Shown in pieces: positions 34,674 through 43,791 of a DNA stretch of 64,000 nucleotides. The notes below the pieces were generated by a model. That model was not told the DNA's origin. It was given only the letters and a program-made list of their open reading frames with translations, and made no database searches. Numbering within the stretch: position 1 is the first letter of the stretch; the number at the start of each line of letters is the position of its first letter. The translations under genes and the position numbers were made by a program. Source of the DNA: Nocardia rhamnosiphila NBRC 108938 (GTDB lineage: Bacteria > Actinomycetota > Actinomycetes > Mycobacteriales > Mycobacteriaceae). The stretch spans positions 1,798,001 through 1,862,000 of the forward strand of contig NZ_JOAJ01000001.1 of NCBI RefSeq assembly GCF_000720425.1, read 5' to 3'.

Positions 34674-35450
34674 TCAGCCGGCGCTCTCGGCCTCGGCGAG
34701 TTCCTTCTTCCAGACCCGGAAGCTCTCCTCGGTCCGGCCCCGGCGCCAGTACCCGGAAATGGAGGCGAACTCCGCCGAGACACCGCGTTCCTTGCGGATG
34801 TAGGAGCGCAGGTTGTGCATCACGGCCTGCGCCTCCCCGTGGATGAAGACCTGCGCCCGGCCCGGCAGCCACGGCGCCGCACGGACCGCGCCGATCAGGG
34901 GTGCGTTATCGCCGGCGCGGTCGTCGCCGACCTCGTGCGCGCCGCCACCGCGGTGTACCCAGGTGACGTCCACCAGCGCCTTGGTGGTCAGTGTGATCTC
35001 GTCGGCCGCGTCGGCGACCTCGATGAACACCTTCGCGGGCGCCCCCTCGGGCAGTGCCTCGACGGCGGCGGAGATGGCGGGCAGGGCCGCCTCGTCACCG
35101 GCGAGCAGATGCCAGTCGGCGTCCGCGCGCGGCGCGTAGGCCCCGCCGGGCCCGAAGAACGTGGCCTGTTCGCCGGGCTGTACCGCGGCGGCCCACGGGC
35201 CCGCGATCCCCTCGGCGCCGTGCACCACGAAGTCGATGGCGATCTCGCGGGCCGCGGTGTCCACCGAACGGACCGTGTACGTGCGCATCACCTCACCGTC
35301 GGGCCGGTCGAACAGCAGTTTCACATACGCGTCGGTGTACTCGCTGGCATCGAAATCGTCGAATCCGGGATCACCCAGATACACCCGCACGATATGGGGG
35401 CCGAGCCACTCCGTCCGGGCGACGGTCATGGTCGTGCGCTTTCTGGCCAT
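34674..35450 (-). CDS. Siderophore-interacting protein (ViuB/YqjH-like NADPH flavoreductase)
   Basis: 258 residues. FAD-binding RTYTVRSVD (about 56-64) and DFVVHGAEGIAGPWAAAVQPGE, then the C-terminal SIP domain GEAQAVMHNLRSYIRKERGVSAEFASISGYWRRGRTEESFR. These cytoplasmic flavoproteins reduce ferric siderophores to release iron. The upstream IdeR-like box (35463-35481) implies iron repression, which fits the job. Soluble, no signal peptide. Confidence 0.93.
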   Translation of the reverse strand: MARKRTTMTVARTEWLGPHIVRVYLGDPGFDDFDASEYTDAYVKLLFDRPDGEVMRTYTVRSVDTAAREIAIDFVVHGAEGIAGPWAAAVQPGEQATFFGPGGAYAPRADADWHLLAGDEAALPAISAAVEALPEGAPAKVFIEVADAADEITLTTKALVDVTWVHRGGGAHEVGDDRAGDNAPLIGAVRAAPWLPGRAQVFIHGEAQAVMHNLRSYIRKERGVSAEFASISGYWRRGRTEESFRVWKKELAEAESAG

Positions 35451-35462
35451 CCGGCCTCCTTC

Positions 35463-35481
35463 ATTAATTAGGCTTACCTAA
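35463..35481. promoter_or_regulatory. IdeR/DtxR iron box
   Basis: ATTAATTAGGCTTACCTAA matches 14 of 19 positions of the IdeR consensus TTAGGTTAGGCTAACCTAA, with the right half nearly perfect. It lies 12 bases before the siderophore-interacting protein's start and about 120 bases before the divergent PapA-like gene. A weaker half-box (GGGTTAACCT, around 35561-35570) is nearer the latter. Confidence 0.7.
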
Positions 35482-35601
35482 GCGAACGTACCAGCCGGGT
35501 CGGGCGGGTTGTGTAGCGTCCGTCTCCTACTGACCGAAATATCCGGCAAGGAACCGTTTTTGGGTTAACCTCACACAAACTTCCGGACGAAGGCACCAAT
35601 C

Positions 35602-36843
35602 ATGACCGCGGCAACCGTCATCCGCCCGCTGGCGCCCAGCGAACAGATCTTCGCATTCAGCGAGGTCTTCGTCGGATACTGCGCCCGAATGTCCGGGCGG
35701 ATCGATCTCAGCGCGCTGACCGCCGCCTTCGAAGTGCTGGTCACGGCCCATCCCATCCTCGGAGCGCAGCTCGCGCCCACCGAGCCGGTCGGACACACCC
35801 TGGTCACCTCCGGTCCGCCCGAGATCGTGCTGACCGTCGCCGACGGCGACCCCGAACAGCTGCTCACCGGCGCCGAACCGGATCAGCGACGAGCCCTGGG
35901 CACACTGCACGTGGTGCGCTCGGGGGATACCGCGGGCGTCACACTGCTGGTGCATCACAGCATTGCCGACGCCACCCATGCCCTGCACCTGCTCGAGCAG
36001 CTGTGGCATTGCTATGTGGCCGCCGCGGCCGGACGGGCACCCACGCTCCCGCCCACCAGGCAGCCGATGCCGGTGGAAGATCTGCTCGCCGGCCGGGGAG
36101 TCGTACGCCGGCCCGTCTCGGGCGGTACCGAGCCGCCGCGGGCCGCTCCGCCGCTGCCCCCGGCGGATGCGCTCAACGCGAACGAACACCCGTACCCGCC
36201 CTTGCGGACCACGCGCTGCCGGCTGAGCCGGGAGCAGACCGGCGCGCTTGTCGCGTACGGGCACCGGGCGGGGGTGACGGTGCACAGCCTGGTGGCGGCC
36301 GCCCTGCTGCTCACCGAATCCGAGGCACGGCAGCTGCCGGTCGGCGAACTGCTGTGTTCGTATTCGGTGGATCTGCGCCGCCGGGTCCGGCCTCCCATCG
36401 CCCCGACGGAGGGAACGAATGTGCTGGGCTTCGCCGGTTACCGGCCCGGTCCCGGTGCCGAGGCCACGCTCCCGGCCCTGGCGCACGGAGTGTTCCACGC
36501 CCTGCGCACCGACCTCGCCTCCGGCTACATCCAGCAGACCCCGCTCCAGCTCCCCGACACCCTGGCCGCGCCCCCCGCCAACCCGTTCGACACGGTGATG
36601 ACCACGAACTGGGGCCGATTACCCCGGCTGTCGGTGCCCACCCTCCGGATCCACGACTTCCGCACCACCATGATCGCCAAACCCGATCCGACCGGACGCC
36701 GCCCCCCGCAGGCCGGCGGCGGTACCAGCATCATCACCACCTACGACGACCGTCTCAGCGTCGAGATCCACCATCCCCCCGAGTTCACGCCGGTGCAGAC
36801 ACCCCGGATCGAACGGCTGGAAAATCTGCTCACCCGCCTCTGA
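35602..36843 (+). CDS. PapA-like acyltransferase (condensation-domain superfamily)
   Basis: 413 residues, similar in length and layout to mycobacterial PapA5-type acyltransferases that esterify lipids with carrier-bound acyl chains. Active site HHSIADA (about residue 118) matches HHxxxDG except for A in place of G. Late conserved regions: NPFDTVMTTNWGRLPRL (DFGW-like position) and the domain end LSVEIHHPPEFTP. Downstream neighbours are unrelated, but the shared divergent region with an iron box raises the chance of iron-linked lipid or siderophore acylation. Confidence 0.8.
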   Translation: MTAATVIRPLAPSEQIFAFSEVFVGYCARMSGRIDLSALTAAFEVLVTAHPILGAQLAPTEPVGHTLVTSGPPEIVLTVADGDPEQLLTGAEPDQRRALGTLHVVRSGDTAGVTLLVHHSIADATHALHLLEQLWHCYVAAAAGRAPTLPPTRQPMPVEDLLAGRGVVRRPVSGGTEPPRAAPPLPPADALNANEHPYPPLRTTRCRLSREQTGALVAYGHRAGVTVHSLVAAALLLTESEARQLPVGELLCSYSVDLRRRVRPPIAPTEGTNVLGFAGYRPGPGAEATLPALAHGVFHALRTDLASGYIQQTPLQLPDTLAAPPANPFDTVMTTNWGRLPRLSVPTLRIHDFRTTMIAKPDPTGRRPPQAGGGTSIITTYDDRLSVEIHHPPEFTPVQTPRIERLENLLTRL

Positions 36844-36960
36844 CCCACGCCGAGCCGGGGCGATGGTCCCAGTGCGTCGTTGCCGAGCGGGCACCGCCGC
36901 GAGACCGCGAGCCCGAGCACCGCTCCGGCGCACACGGACCGGGGATCGGGCACCGGGTGT

Positions 36961-38331
36961 TCAGACCCCCTGGAGCGAGGCCAGCTCGAGCACCGTGATA
37001 TCCGACGGGGCCGCCACCCGCACCGGCGGACCCCAGGCACCGGCGCCGCGGGTGACATACAGCGCGGTCGCCCCGTACAACTCCAGCCCCGCCACGGTCG
37101 GATTGGGCAGCCGCGCGATCAGATTGCCCGGCCACAGCTGCCCGCCGTGGGTGTGCCCGGACAATTGCAGGTCGACCCCGTAGGCCACCGATTCGTGGAC
37201 CACGACCGGCTGGTGGGCCAGCAGCACACAGGCCCGGCCGGTGTCCCGGCCGTCGAGAGCCGCCGCGAAATCGGGTCCCCGGCCGATGGCGGTCCCCCTC
37301 GGATCGTCCACCCCGGCGAGATCGAAATCCGGCAGCGGCACCCGATCGTTGAGCAGCACCTTCATCCCCAGTTCACCGGCCCGGGCGAGCCACGCGTCGG
37401 CGTCGGCGAAGTATTCGTGGTTGCCCGGTACGTAGTAGACGCCCAGGGGCGCGGTCAGAGCGGCCAGCGGGTCGGTTTCGGCTCGCAGGTCGTCCACCGT
37501 GCCGTCGGCGAGATCGCCGACGACCGCGATGAGGTCGGGACGGGTGTCGTTCACCGTGCGCACCACCCGTTCGCAGAACCCGCGGCCCAGCGCCGGGCCC
37601 AGATGCAGATCGCTGACCAGGGCGATCCGCAGTCCGTGGGCCTGTGCGGGCAGTTTCGCCAGCGGTACGGTGACCCGCCGGACCACCGGCCCGTTCAGGA
37701 CCCCGTAGGTACCGGTCCCCACGATCGCGCCGGCCGCGATCACGGTGGCCCCGGCGGCCAGCCGGGAGACGAGTAGTCGTCGCGACAGGGGGCGCGATAC
37801 CGGTGGTGGCGGCGCCTCGCCGGATACCGCGGCGCCGGGGTCCGTCCCGAGGGGGGCCGCCGGGCCGGGGTGGGCAGGCCGGGGGGTGCCCGGACCGGGC
37901 GATTCTCCCACCGCGGCGCCGACCGGCTGCGGTGTCACACCCGATTCGACGGCTCCGGGCGCCGCGGCGGAGGTTTCGCCCCCACCGACCGGTGCGGCCG
38001 TGCCGGCGTCACGCCGGACCAGGCCCCGCAGCAGCAGTGGCCGGACGACCTCCCCGGCCAGTACGCCGAGCAGCAGGTAGAGGAACAGCGCCGCCCACAG
38101 GAATCCGGGCCAGGTCAGCCAGCGCCAGTCGGCCCGGTCCACCTCCACGAACATCACCGCGAAGGCGCCACACATCGCGATCGCGCCGGCCCCGAGGACG
38201 ATGCCGCCGGGTATCCGCCAGCGAGATCCGTCCCGCGTGGTGTCGCGAACGAGCCGCCGCCACAGGTACCAGTGCAGGCCGGCGATCAACCACGCCACGG
38301 CCAGTCCGGTGAGCACGGAAACTACTACCAC
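36961..38331 (-). CDS. Membrane-anchored metallophosphoesterase
   Basis: 456 residues. Four to five hydrophobic segments precede a long Pro/Gly/Ala-rich linker (about 115-185). The calcineurin-like domain follows: LRIALVSDLHLGPALGRG, VVGDLADGTVDDL, YYVPGNHEYFADADA, LLAHQPVVV and QLSGHTHGGQLWPG supply the dimetal ligands. It likely faces outside the membrane (inferred). GTG 38331 with GGAGAGG about 8 bases upstream is preferred to the open frame's earlier ATG. Substrate unknown. Confidence 0.88.
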   Translation of the reverse strand: MVVVSVLTGLAVAWLIAGLHWYLWRRLVRDTTRDGSRWRIPGGIVLGAGAIAMCGAFAVMFVEVDRADWRWLTWPGFLWAALFLYLLLGVLAGEVVRPLLLRGLVRRDAGTAAPVGGGETSAAAPGAVESGVTPQPVGAAVGESPGPGTPRPAHPGPAAPLGTDPGAAVSGEAPPPPVSRPLSRRLLVSRLAAGATVIAAGAIVGTGTYGVLNGPVVRRVTVPLAKLPAQAHGLRIALVSDLHLGPALGRGFCERVVRTVNDTRPDLIAVVGDLADGTVDDLRAETDPLAALTAPLGVYYVPGNHEYFADADAWLARAGELGMKVLLNDRVPLPDFDLAGVDDPRGTAIGRGPDFAAALDGRDTGRACVLLAHQPVVVHESVAYGVDLQLSGHTHGGQLWPGNLIARLPNPTVAGLELYGATALYVTRGAGAWGPPVRVAAPSDITVLELASLQGV

Positions 38332-38553
38332 GGAGGATGCCTCTCCCGACCGATTGATTGTGCGGCTGATGAATCTACCCCTCGCCGCCCGGCCCGCCGT
38401 GGCCCCCGCACCCGTTATCCCGCCCGGCGGCGGCACGCACATCCGCGTGACCCGTCCGGCAACCATGGATAACTCCATGTCGCCGTGATCATCGGGTAGC
38501 TCAGCATCACACCGGCATTCGCACCGCGGCGCGGCTTCCGCCCGCGGCCACCG

Positions 38554-40749
38554 TCACACCGACCCGGTGACCCCCAGCCCGCCCAGGCCGGACGGTGGGA
38601 GTTCCCCGTCCTGTCGTCCGGCGAGCAGCCATTTCAAGATCTTTCCTGTTTCCCCGCGCGGCAACGCCGACATGAACGTCACATCCCGGGGCACCGAGAA
38701 CCGGCTCAGCCGATGCCGGATATAGGTGCGCACCATGTCCGAATCAAGGCCCGCCCCTTCATGTTTCACCACGAACGCGGCGAGTCGCTGGCCGAATTCG
38801 GGATCCGGGACGCCCACCACGGCGACTTCGCTGACCTGGGGCAGATGCGCCAGGGCCTCCTCCACCGGCCGCGGGAAGACGTTCTCGCCCCCGGAGATGA
38901 TCATCTCGTCGTCCCGGCCGGCGATGAACAACCGGCCGTTGACGTCGAAGTAGCCGAGGTCGCCGGTGTCGAGCATGCCGTGCGCCTCGTCGGGGGGCGC
39001 GGAATTGACGTAGCCGTCGAACAGCATGTGGTTGCCGACGAAGATATGCCCGGTGGCGCCGATCGGCACCGGTTTGTGGTCGGGTCCGAGCACCGATACG
39101 CGGGTGCCCAGCGGCGGCCGCCCGGCGGTGGTGGGCGCGAAGCGCAGATCGGCGGGGGTGGCGATCGTCGCCCAGGAGACCTCGGTGGATCCGTAGACGT
39201 TGTAGAGGATATCGCCGTAGGTATCCATGAACCGCAGTACCGTGGCTCCGGCCAGCGGTGCCCCGCAACTGATCACCTGGCGCAGGCTGGAGGTGTCGTA
39301 GCGGGCCCGTACCGCCGGGGGCAGATCGAGGATCCGATTCACCATGGTGGGCACCACGATCATGGTGGTCACCCGGTGTTCGGCGACCGCGCGCAGGCAT
39401 TCCTCGGCATCGAAACGTTCCGGCAGCACCACCGTGCACCGCAACGCGGTACTGAGCTGCAACCCGGCCAGCCCCCAGGTGTGGAACAGCGGTGCCGGGA
39501 TGAGCATGGTCGATTCCATCTCCATCGGGATCCGCGACAGCAGCGCGGCGATGGTGCCGAAACCCTTGGGATGCGGCCGGCGCGCACCCTTGGGGATTCC
39601 GCTGGTACCCGAGGTGAGCACGATCAGCCGGCCGGGATGGGCGGGCTGACGGAACCCGTTCTCCCCCATTTCGATCAAGTCCTCGAGGGTGTATCGACCG
39701 GGGTACGGCGGCCGCAGGTCGGTATTGAACCGGGGCAGGTCGTCGTGCAGATACTGGACCAGTTGTTCGAGGTCGCCGTCGACGAACAGGGCCGAGAGCC
39801 GGTGCCGCTGCACGATCTGTTCGATGGTGCGCGCGGACAGGCCGGCATTGAGCAGTGCGACGTCCACCCCGAGTTTGCCCGCGGCCACCATGGTTTCGAC
39901 CATGCCGGCGTGATTACGGGACAGCAGTCCGATCGCGTCACCCGCGCCGAGTCCCACGGCCGCCATCGCACCGGCCAGGGCGGTGCTGCGCCGGTCCATC
40001 TCGGCGAAGGTGCGGGACCCCTGATCGTCGACCACGGCGAGCCGGCCCGGCGCGTAGGCGGCGCCGGCCGCATAGCCCCCCGCCAGGTTGAAACCCCATT
40101 TGTTCAGTGACAGCAGTTGTTTCATCACCGCATTGGGCCGGGTACGCACCACACCGCTGACGGTGACCTGGCGCAGCACCTCGAGCTGGCGGCGGACCAG
40201 CGAGCCTTCCCCGTTGACCACCGTGGACGTCCGCGCGCCGCGCAGGATATCGGCGATCCGGCGCAGCCCCTTGGCGGTCCAGTCCTGGATCGCCGAATTC
40301 GACAGCTCGGTGAGGTGCCGATGCACCCGCCCCGGCGCGAAGAACGTGATCGATACGGTGCTGCGGTCGCCTTCTCCGTACATCCGCAACGCCGCGAAAC
40401 TACCGATCTCCGGCGCGTGCAGTTCCAGGCTCTCGTACCAGCGGCCGGTGACCACGCGCACGCGCAGCACCCGGATTCCGGCCTCCGGCGTGCCGAGCCG
40501 GAATTCGAATACCGGCTCGGCCTCGGGCAGGTCCAGCCTGGAGCAGGCGCCGATACCGGTGAACACCCGCGGATAGGTCTGCGGGTCGAGGAGCAGCTCC
40601 CAGACAGCGGCACGCGCTGCGGGGATCTCCGCGACCATATCGATGACGTCGGTAACCAACTCCCGCAACTTCTCGTCGGCCCGCAACGAACAACTGGGCC
40701 GGCGGGGTAACCCATCTGTAATCTCTCTCACAATAGCTCGGCGCCGCAT
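38554..40749 (-). CDS. SRPBCC domain fused to an acyl-CoA synthetase (AMP-binding) domain
   Basis: 731 residues. Residues about 28-175 form a polyketide-cyclase-like SRPBCC domain (VIDMVAEIPAARAAVWELLLDPQTYPRVFTG; RVVTGRWYESLELHAPE). Residues about 205-715 are an adenylating enzyme: LIVLTSGTSGIPKGARR (P-loop), YGSTEVSW, LDTGDLGYFDVNGRLFIAGRDDEMIISGGENVFP and PRGETGKILKW with the catalytic lysine. The synthetase half resembles FadD12/FadD2-type enzymes that usually lack the first domain. The start is uncertain: ATG 40749 has no ribosome site, GTG 40731 is possible. Substrate unknown. Confidence 0.88.
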   Translation of the reverse strand: MRRRAIVREITDGLPRRPSCSLRADEKLRELVTDVIDMVAEIPAARAAVWELLLDPQTYPRVFTGIGACSRLDLPEAEPVFEFRLGTPEAGIRVLRVRVVTGRWYESLELHAPEIGSFAALRMYGEGDRSTVSITFFAPGRVHRHLTELSNSAIQDWTAKGLRRIADILRGARTSTVVNGEGSLVRRQLEVLRQVTVSGVVRTRPNAVMKQLLSLNKWGFNLAGGYAAGAAYAPGRLAVVDDQGSRTFAEMDRRSTALAGAMAAVGLGAGDAIGLLSRNHAGMVETMVAAGKLGVDVALLNAGLSARTIEQIVQRHRLSALFVDGDLEQLVQYLHDDLPRFNTDLRPPYPGRYTLEDLIEMGENGFRQPAHPGRLIVLTSGTSGIPKGARRPHPKGFGTIAALLSRIPMEMESTMLIPAPLFHTWGLAGLQLSTALRCTVVLPERFDAEECLRAVAEHRVTTMIVVPTMVNRILDLPPAVRARYDTSSLRQVISCGAPLAGATVLRFMDTYGDILYNVYGSTEVSWATIATPADLRFAPTTAGRPPLGTRVSVLGPDHKPVPIGATGHIFVGNHMLFDGYVNSAPPDEAHGMLDTGDLGYFDVNGRLFIAGRDDEMIISGGENVFPRPVEEALAHLPQVSEVAVVGVPDPEFGQRLAAFVVKHEGAGLDSDMVRTYIRHRLSRFSVPRDVTFMSALPRGETGKILKWLLAGRQDGELPPSGLGGLGVTGSV

Positions 40750-40962
40750 TTGTTACCAGCGAGTAGCAACGGTCTGTGACAGGTCACGAAGCCGTTTGCC
40801 CGGTGTTCACCACAGCTGCCGAAAGCACCCGTTGGAGCTTGTCCACGCTCGCCCACCGTCTCGGTGTGAGAACTCCCAGCGACAGCTCACTCCGCCCGTA
40901 CAGTTATTGGGCGCGAACTACATTCGGCCGCATACCACTCGTTTGCGATCCGGAGGACCACG

Positions 40963-41181
40963 ATGCACCAGACCCGACGCCGGGTGGCCATCACCCAAAT
41001 CGACGAGATCCTCGACTATTTCGGCAAATGCGCGTCCTGTGGATATCCGGCCCGCGCCGAATCCACCCGGCGCGTATTCGACAACGGCGAGATCGAGACC
41101 CTCGTCATTGCCAGTTGCTCACTGCCCTGCGGCTGGTCCGATCGAGTATCGCCCACCCGGATGACCGGCCCGGCCGCCTGA
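40963..41181 (+). CDS. Small putative zinc-ribbon protein
   Basis: 72 residues. Cysteine pattern CASCGYPARAES...SCSLPCGWSD gives C-x2-C and C-x3-C pairs about 30 residues apart, compatible with a zinc ribbon. GGAGG lies 6 bases before the ATG. Strand-like segments (RRVFDNGEIETLVIASC) separate the pairs. Function unknown; follows a 213-bp intergenic region divergent from the acyl-CoA synthetase. Confidence 0.7.
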   Translation: MHQTRRRVAITQIDEILDYFGKCASCGYPARAESTRRVFDNGEIETLVIASCSLPCGWSDRVSPTRMTGPAA

Positions 41182-41238
41182 CCCACCGGGGTATGCCACC
41201 CGCGCCCGTCCCCGGGCCGGTGCGGCACGATGAGGTCT

Positions 41239-42159
41239 ATGGAACTGCGAATCTTCACCGAACCACAGCAGGGCGCCGACTACCCGACACTGCTCAGCGT
41301 GGCCCGCGCCGCCGAGGACCTCGGCTTCGGGGCATTCTTCCGTTCCGACCACTATCTGCACATGGGCTCGGTCGACGGCCTGCCCGGTCCCACCGATGCC
41401 TGGATCACGCTGGCCGGCCTGGCCCGGGAGACCAGCCGGATCCGCCTCGGCACACTGGTCACCGCCGCCACCTTCCGGCTGCCGGGTCCGCTGGCGATCC
41501 AGGTGGCCCAGGTCGATCAGATGTCGGACGGCCGGGTGGAACTCGGACTCGGCACCGGCTGGTTCGCCGACGAGCACACCGCGTACGGGATACCTTTCCC
41601 GGATGACAAATTCGGCCGCTTCGAAGAACAGCTGGCCGTGATCACCGGGCTCTGGGAGACCCGGCTCGGTGACACCTTCGATTTCACCGGCAAGTACTAC
41701 GAGCTCGTGAAGTCTCCCGCCCTGCCGAAGCCGGTGCAGCAGCCGGTACCGGTGATCGTCGGCGGCCAGGGACCGAAACGCACTCCGCGGCTCGCCGCGC
41801 GGTACGCGACCGAGTTCAATGCCCCGTTCGTCTCGGTGGACGACAGCGCCGCCCAGTTCGACCGGGTACGCGCCGCGGTCGCCGCGGAAGGCCGGGCGGA
41901 CGACAGCATGGTGTACTCCAATGCGCTGGTCGCCTGCGTGGGCGCCGGCGAGGCCGAGATCGCGCGCCGCGCCGACGCGATCGGCCGCGAGGTGGCCGAA
42001 CTCCGCGGCAACGGACTGGCCGGATCCCCCGCGGAAGTGGTCGACAAGATCGGGCGTTACCGCGAGATCGGCACCCAGCGGATCTACCTGCAGATCCTGG
42101 ACCTCACCGATCTGGACCATCTCGCGCTCATCGCCGACGAGGTCGCCACACAGTTGTGA
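41239..42159 (+). CDS. LLM-class (F420-dependent) oxidoreductase
   Basis: 306-residue bacterial-luciferase-like TIM barrel. Typical segments: ELRIFTEPQQGADYPTLLSVARAAEDLGFGAFFRSDHYL, RIRLGTLVTAATFRLPGPLAIQVAQVDQMSDGRVELGLGTGWFADEH, and PVIVGGQGPKRTPRLAARYATEFN. Members of this subgroup in Mycobacteriales use F420 rather than FMN; that is family inference. ATG 41239 chosen by family start; ATG 41230 is 9 bases upstream. Substrate unknown. Confidence 0.9.
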   Translation: MELRIFTEPQQGADYPTLLSVARAAEDLGFGAFFRSDHYLHMGSVDGLPGPTDAWITLAGLARETSRIRLGTLVTAATFRLPGPLAIQVAQVDQMSDGRVELGLGTGWFADEHTAYGIPFPDDKFGRFEEQLAVITGLWETRLGDTFDFTGKYYELVKSPALPKPVQQPVPVIVGGQGPKRTPRLAARYATEFNAPFVSVDDSAAQFDRVRAAVAAEGRADDSMVYSNALVACVGAGEAEIARRADAIGREVAELRGNGLAGSPAEVVDKIGRYREIGTQRIYLQILDLTDLDHLALIADEVATQL

Positions 42160-42167
42160 CCGGCGAG

Positions 42168-42198
42168 GGGCGGACGGGGCCGCGGGCTCCGTCCGCCC
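42168..42198. terminator. Bidirectional hairpin between converging genes
   Basis: GGGCGGACGG / CCGTCCGCCC, perfect 10-bp arms around an 11-base loop, between the LLM oxidoreductase stop and the stop of the opposite-strand gene. No U tract. Confidence 0.6.
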
Positions 42199-42208
42199 GG
42201 ACGCCGGA

Positions 42209-43660
42209 TCACCGGTACGCGGCGGCCACCCCGTCGATCAGATGCTCGAGGGTCTCGTAGGCGGGAACATCCACGATATCGACCAGATCCGGGGACACCG
42301 GTACGTCGTGTTCGGCGACCACTTCGTCGAAGCGGGCGACATCCCCGGTCCGGAAACCGTGCTCGGCGGCCAGCGACTGCAACTCGGCGTCGTTGTGCAG
42401 CAGCGCACCGATCTCCTCGCCCTCCGGGGTGAGCGGGACGACGGTGTGCCGGGACAGCACAGTGGGCGACGGGTACAGCAACACCGAATCGGGCCGCAAG
42501 CGTCCCTCGACCGCGGCCGCCACATACTGCGCCTCGTAGATCCAGGTCATCGGGGTCGGTCCCATCCCCGCGGTGAGGTACTCCTCGAACGGCCCCGCGC
42601 TGGAGCCCTCGGTGTAGCCCTGTGCGAGGAACAGGCGCTGCAGGGTGGGCAGCACATGCTGTTCGGCGGTGGCGCCGCGCACCACCGCGTGATCGTTGAC
42701 GACATAGCTGGCCACCGCCAGGTACATGGCCGCCGAATTCGAGGTCCGGGCGTCGGTGGTGCTGACCAGGATGTTCTTTCCCACCCGGTAGGCGGTGTTG
42801 CCGGCCAGTTCGTCCCACTGCACACCGCGCTGTACGAGCTCGATATAGGCGGAGAAATCCAGGCTGGGCGCCGGACCGTCGAACTTCACCACTCCGGCCG
42901 CGTCGAGCAACTGCACGATGGGGGTGAACGTGGCGATCGCCATCGGCGAATAGAACGGTACGAACTGGGTGCTCACCCCCACCTCGCGTTTGAGCCGTTC
43001 GGCCGCCGGCAGACTGGACGGGAACGCGAACGCCCGGCCGTCCAGGTCCACCGAGGTGGAGATCTCCCGCGACCCCGCCGCCTCGACCCGCACGTCGTAG
43101 CCGTGCGCGGCGAACACCCCGGCGACCCGCTCGTCGGCGAAGAAAGCGGCCTTCTCCGAACCGACCACCCCGGTGACCTTCGTCAACGGCGCCCCCGCGA
43201 CCGGCGCCGCCGGGGCGGGCGCCGAATCGGGTCGCGACACCGCCCATGCCGTGACGCCCACCGCCGCCACGCCCGCGGCGCCCGCCAGCGCGAACAGCCC
43301 GCGGCGGTCGGTCCGCAGCGGGCGTTCGGTATCGGCTTGCTCGATCGCGGCGGCCGGTGTGCCCTTGTGCACCGAGACGGGCGCGACGCCGGGGGTGGTG
43401 ACCACCGTGGCGGCGCCGGCCTCCTCGGCGGATTCGAATTCCCGGCGCACCACCCGCTCCACCAGAATGGGAACGAAGTCGCGCACCGTACTTGCCGCGA
43501 ACCGTTCGTGCGCCGACCGGATCGCGGTATCCACCTCGTCGGGCGAGCGATCCTCGGAATAGGCGACGGACAACCGGCCCGCGAGTTCACGTATCGCTTT
43601 CTGCTCACGAGCCGCTTTGTCCTCGGAGGCCCTGCTCTTCGGGACGGTATCGAGTGCCAC
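42209..43660 (-). CDS. Membrane-anchored solute-binding-like protein with N-terminal three-helix dimerization domain
   Basis: 483 residues. An N-terminal helical domain (AIRELAGRLSVAYSEDRSPDEVDTAIRSAHERFAASTVRDFVPILVERVVRREFE, about 22-76) matches the three-helix-bundle dimerization domain seen in Nocardia/Rhodococcus proteins. A Thr/Ala linker follows, then one membrane helix (GLFALAGAAGVAAVGVTAWAV, about 120-140). The extracellular part is like solute-binding domains (GVVGSEKAAFFADERVAGVFAAHGYDVRVEAAGS...). GTG 43660 has GAGGAG 6 bases upstream and is preferred to ATG 43684, which lacks one. Ligand unknown. Confidence 0.82.
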   Translation of the reverse strand: MALDTVPKSRASEDKAAREQKAIRELAGRLSVAYSEDRSPDEVDTAIRSAHERFAASTVRDFVPILVERVVRREFESAEEAGAATVVTTPGVAPVSVHKGTPAAAIEQADTERPLRTDRRGLFALAGAAGVAAVGVTAWAVSRPDSAPAPAAPVAGAPLTKVTGVVGSEKAAFFADERVAGVFAAHGYDVRVEAAGSREISTSVDLDGRAFAFPSSLPAAERLKREVGVSTQFVPFYSPMAIATFTPIVQLLDAAGVVKFDGPAPSLDFSAYIELVQRGVQWDELAGNTAYRVGKNILVSTTDARTSNSAAMYLAVASYVVNDHAVVRGATAEQHVLPTLQRLFLAQGYTEGSSAGPFEEYLTAGMGPTPMTWIYEAQYVAAAVEGRLRPDSVLLYPSPTVLSRHTVVPLTPEGEEIGALLHNDAELQSLAAEHGFRTGDVARFDEVVAEHDVPVSPDLVDIVDVPAYETLEHLIDGVAAAYR

Positions 43661-43791
43661 GTATATCTCCTCGGCGCCGGACATGGAATCGAAACGACCC
43701 GCGGGGCCGATCCACAGCCGACAACGCTACCGCCACAAAGTATTCGAATACTCCCACCAGTGAGCGTGGCCGCCGATTCTCCGACCAGAAT

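Noticed and set aside
40695..40749. ATG 40715 after GAGAGAG as the start of the acyl-CoA synthetase
   Set aside because: That ATG is in a different reading frame from the synthetase and gives only a shadow protein.
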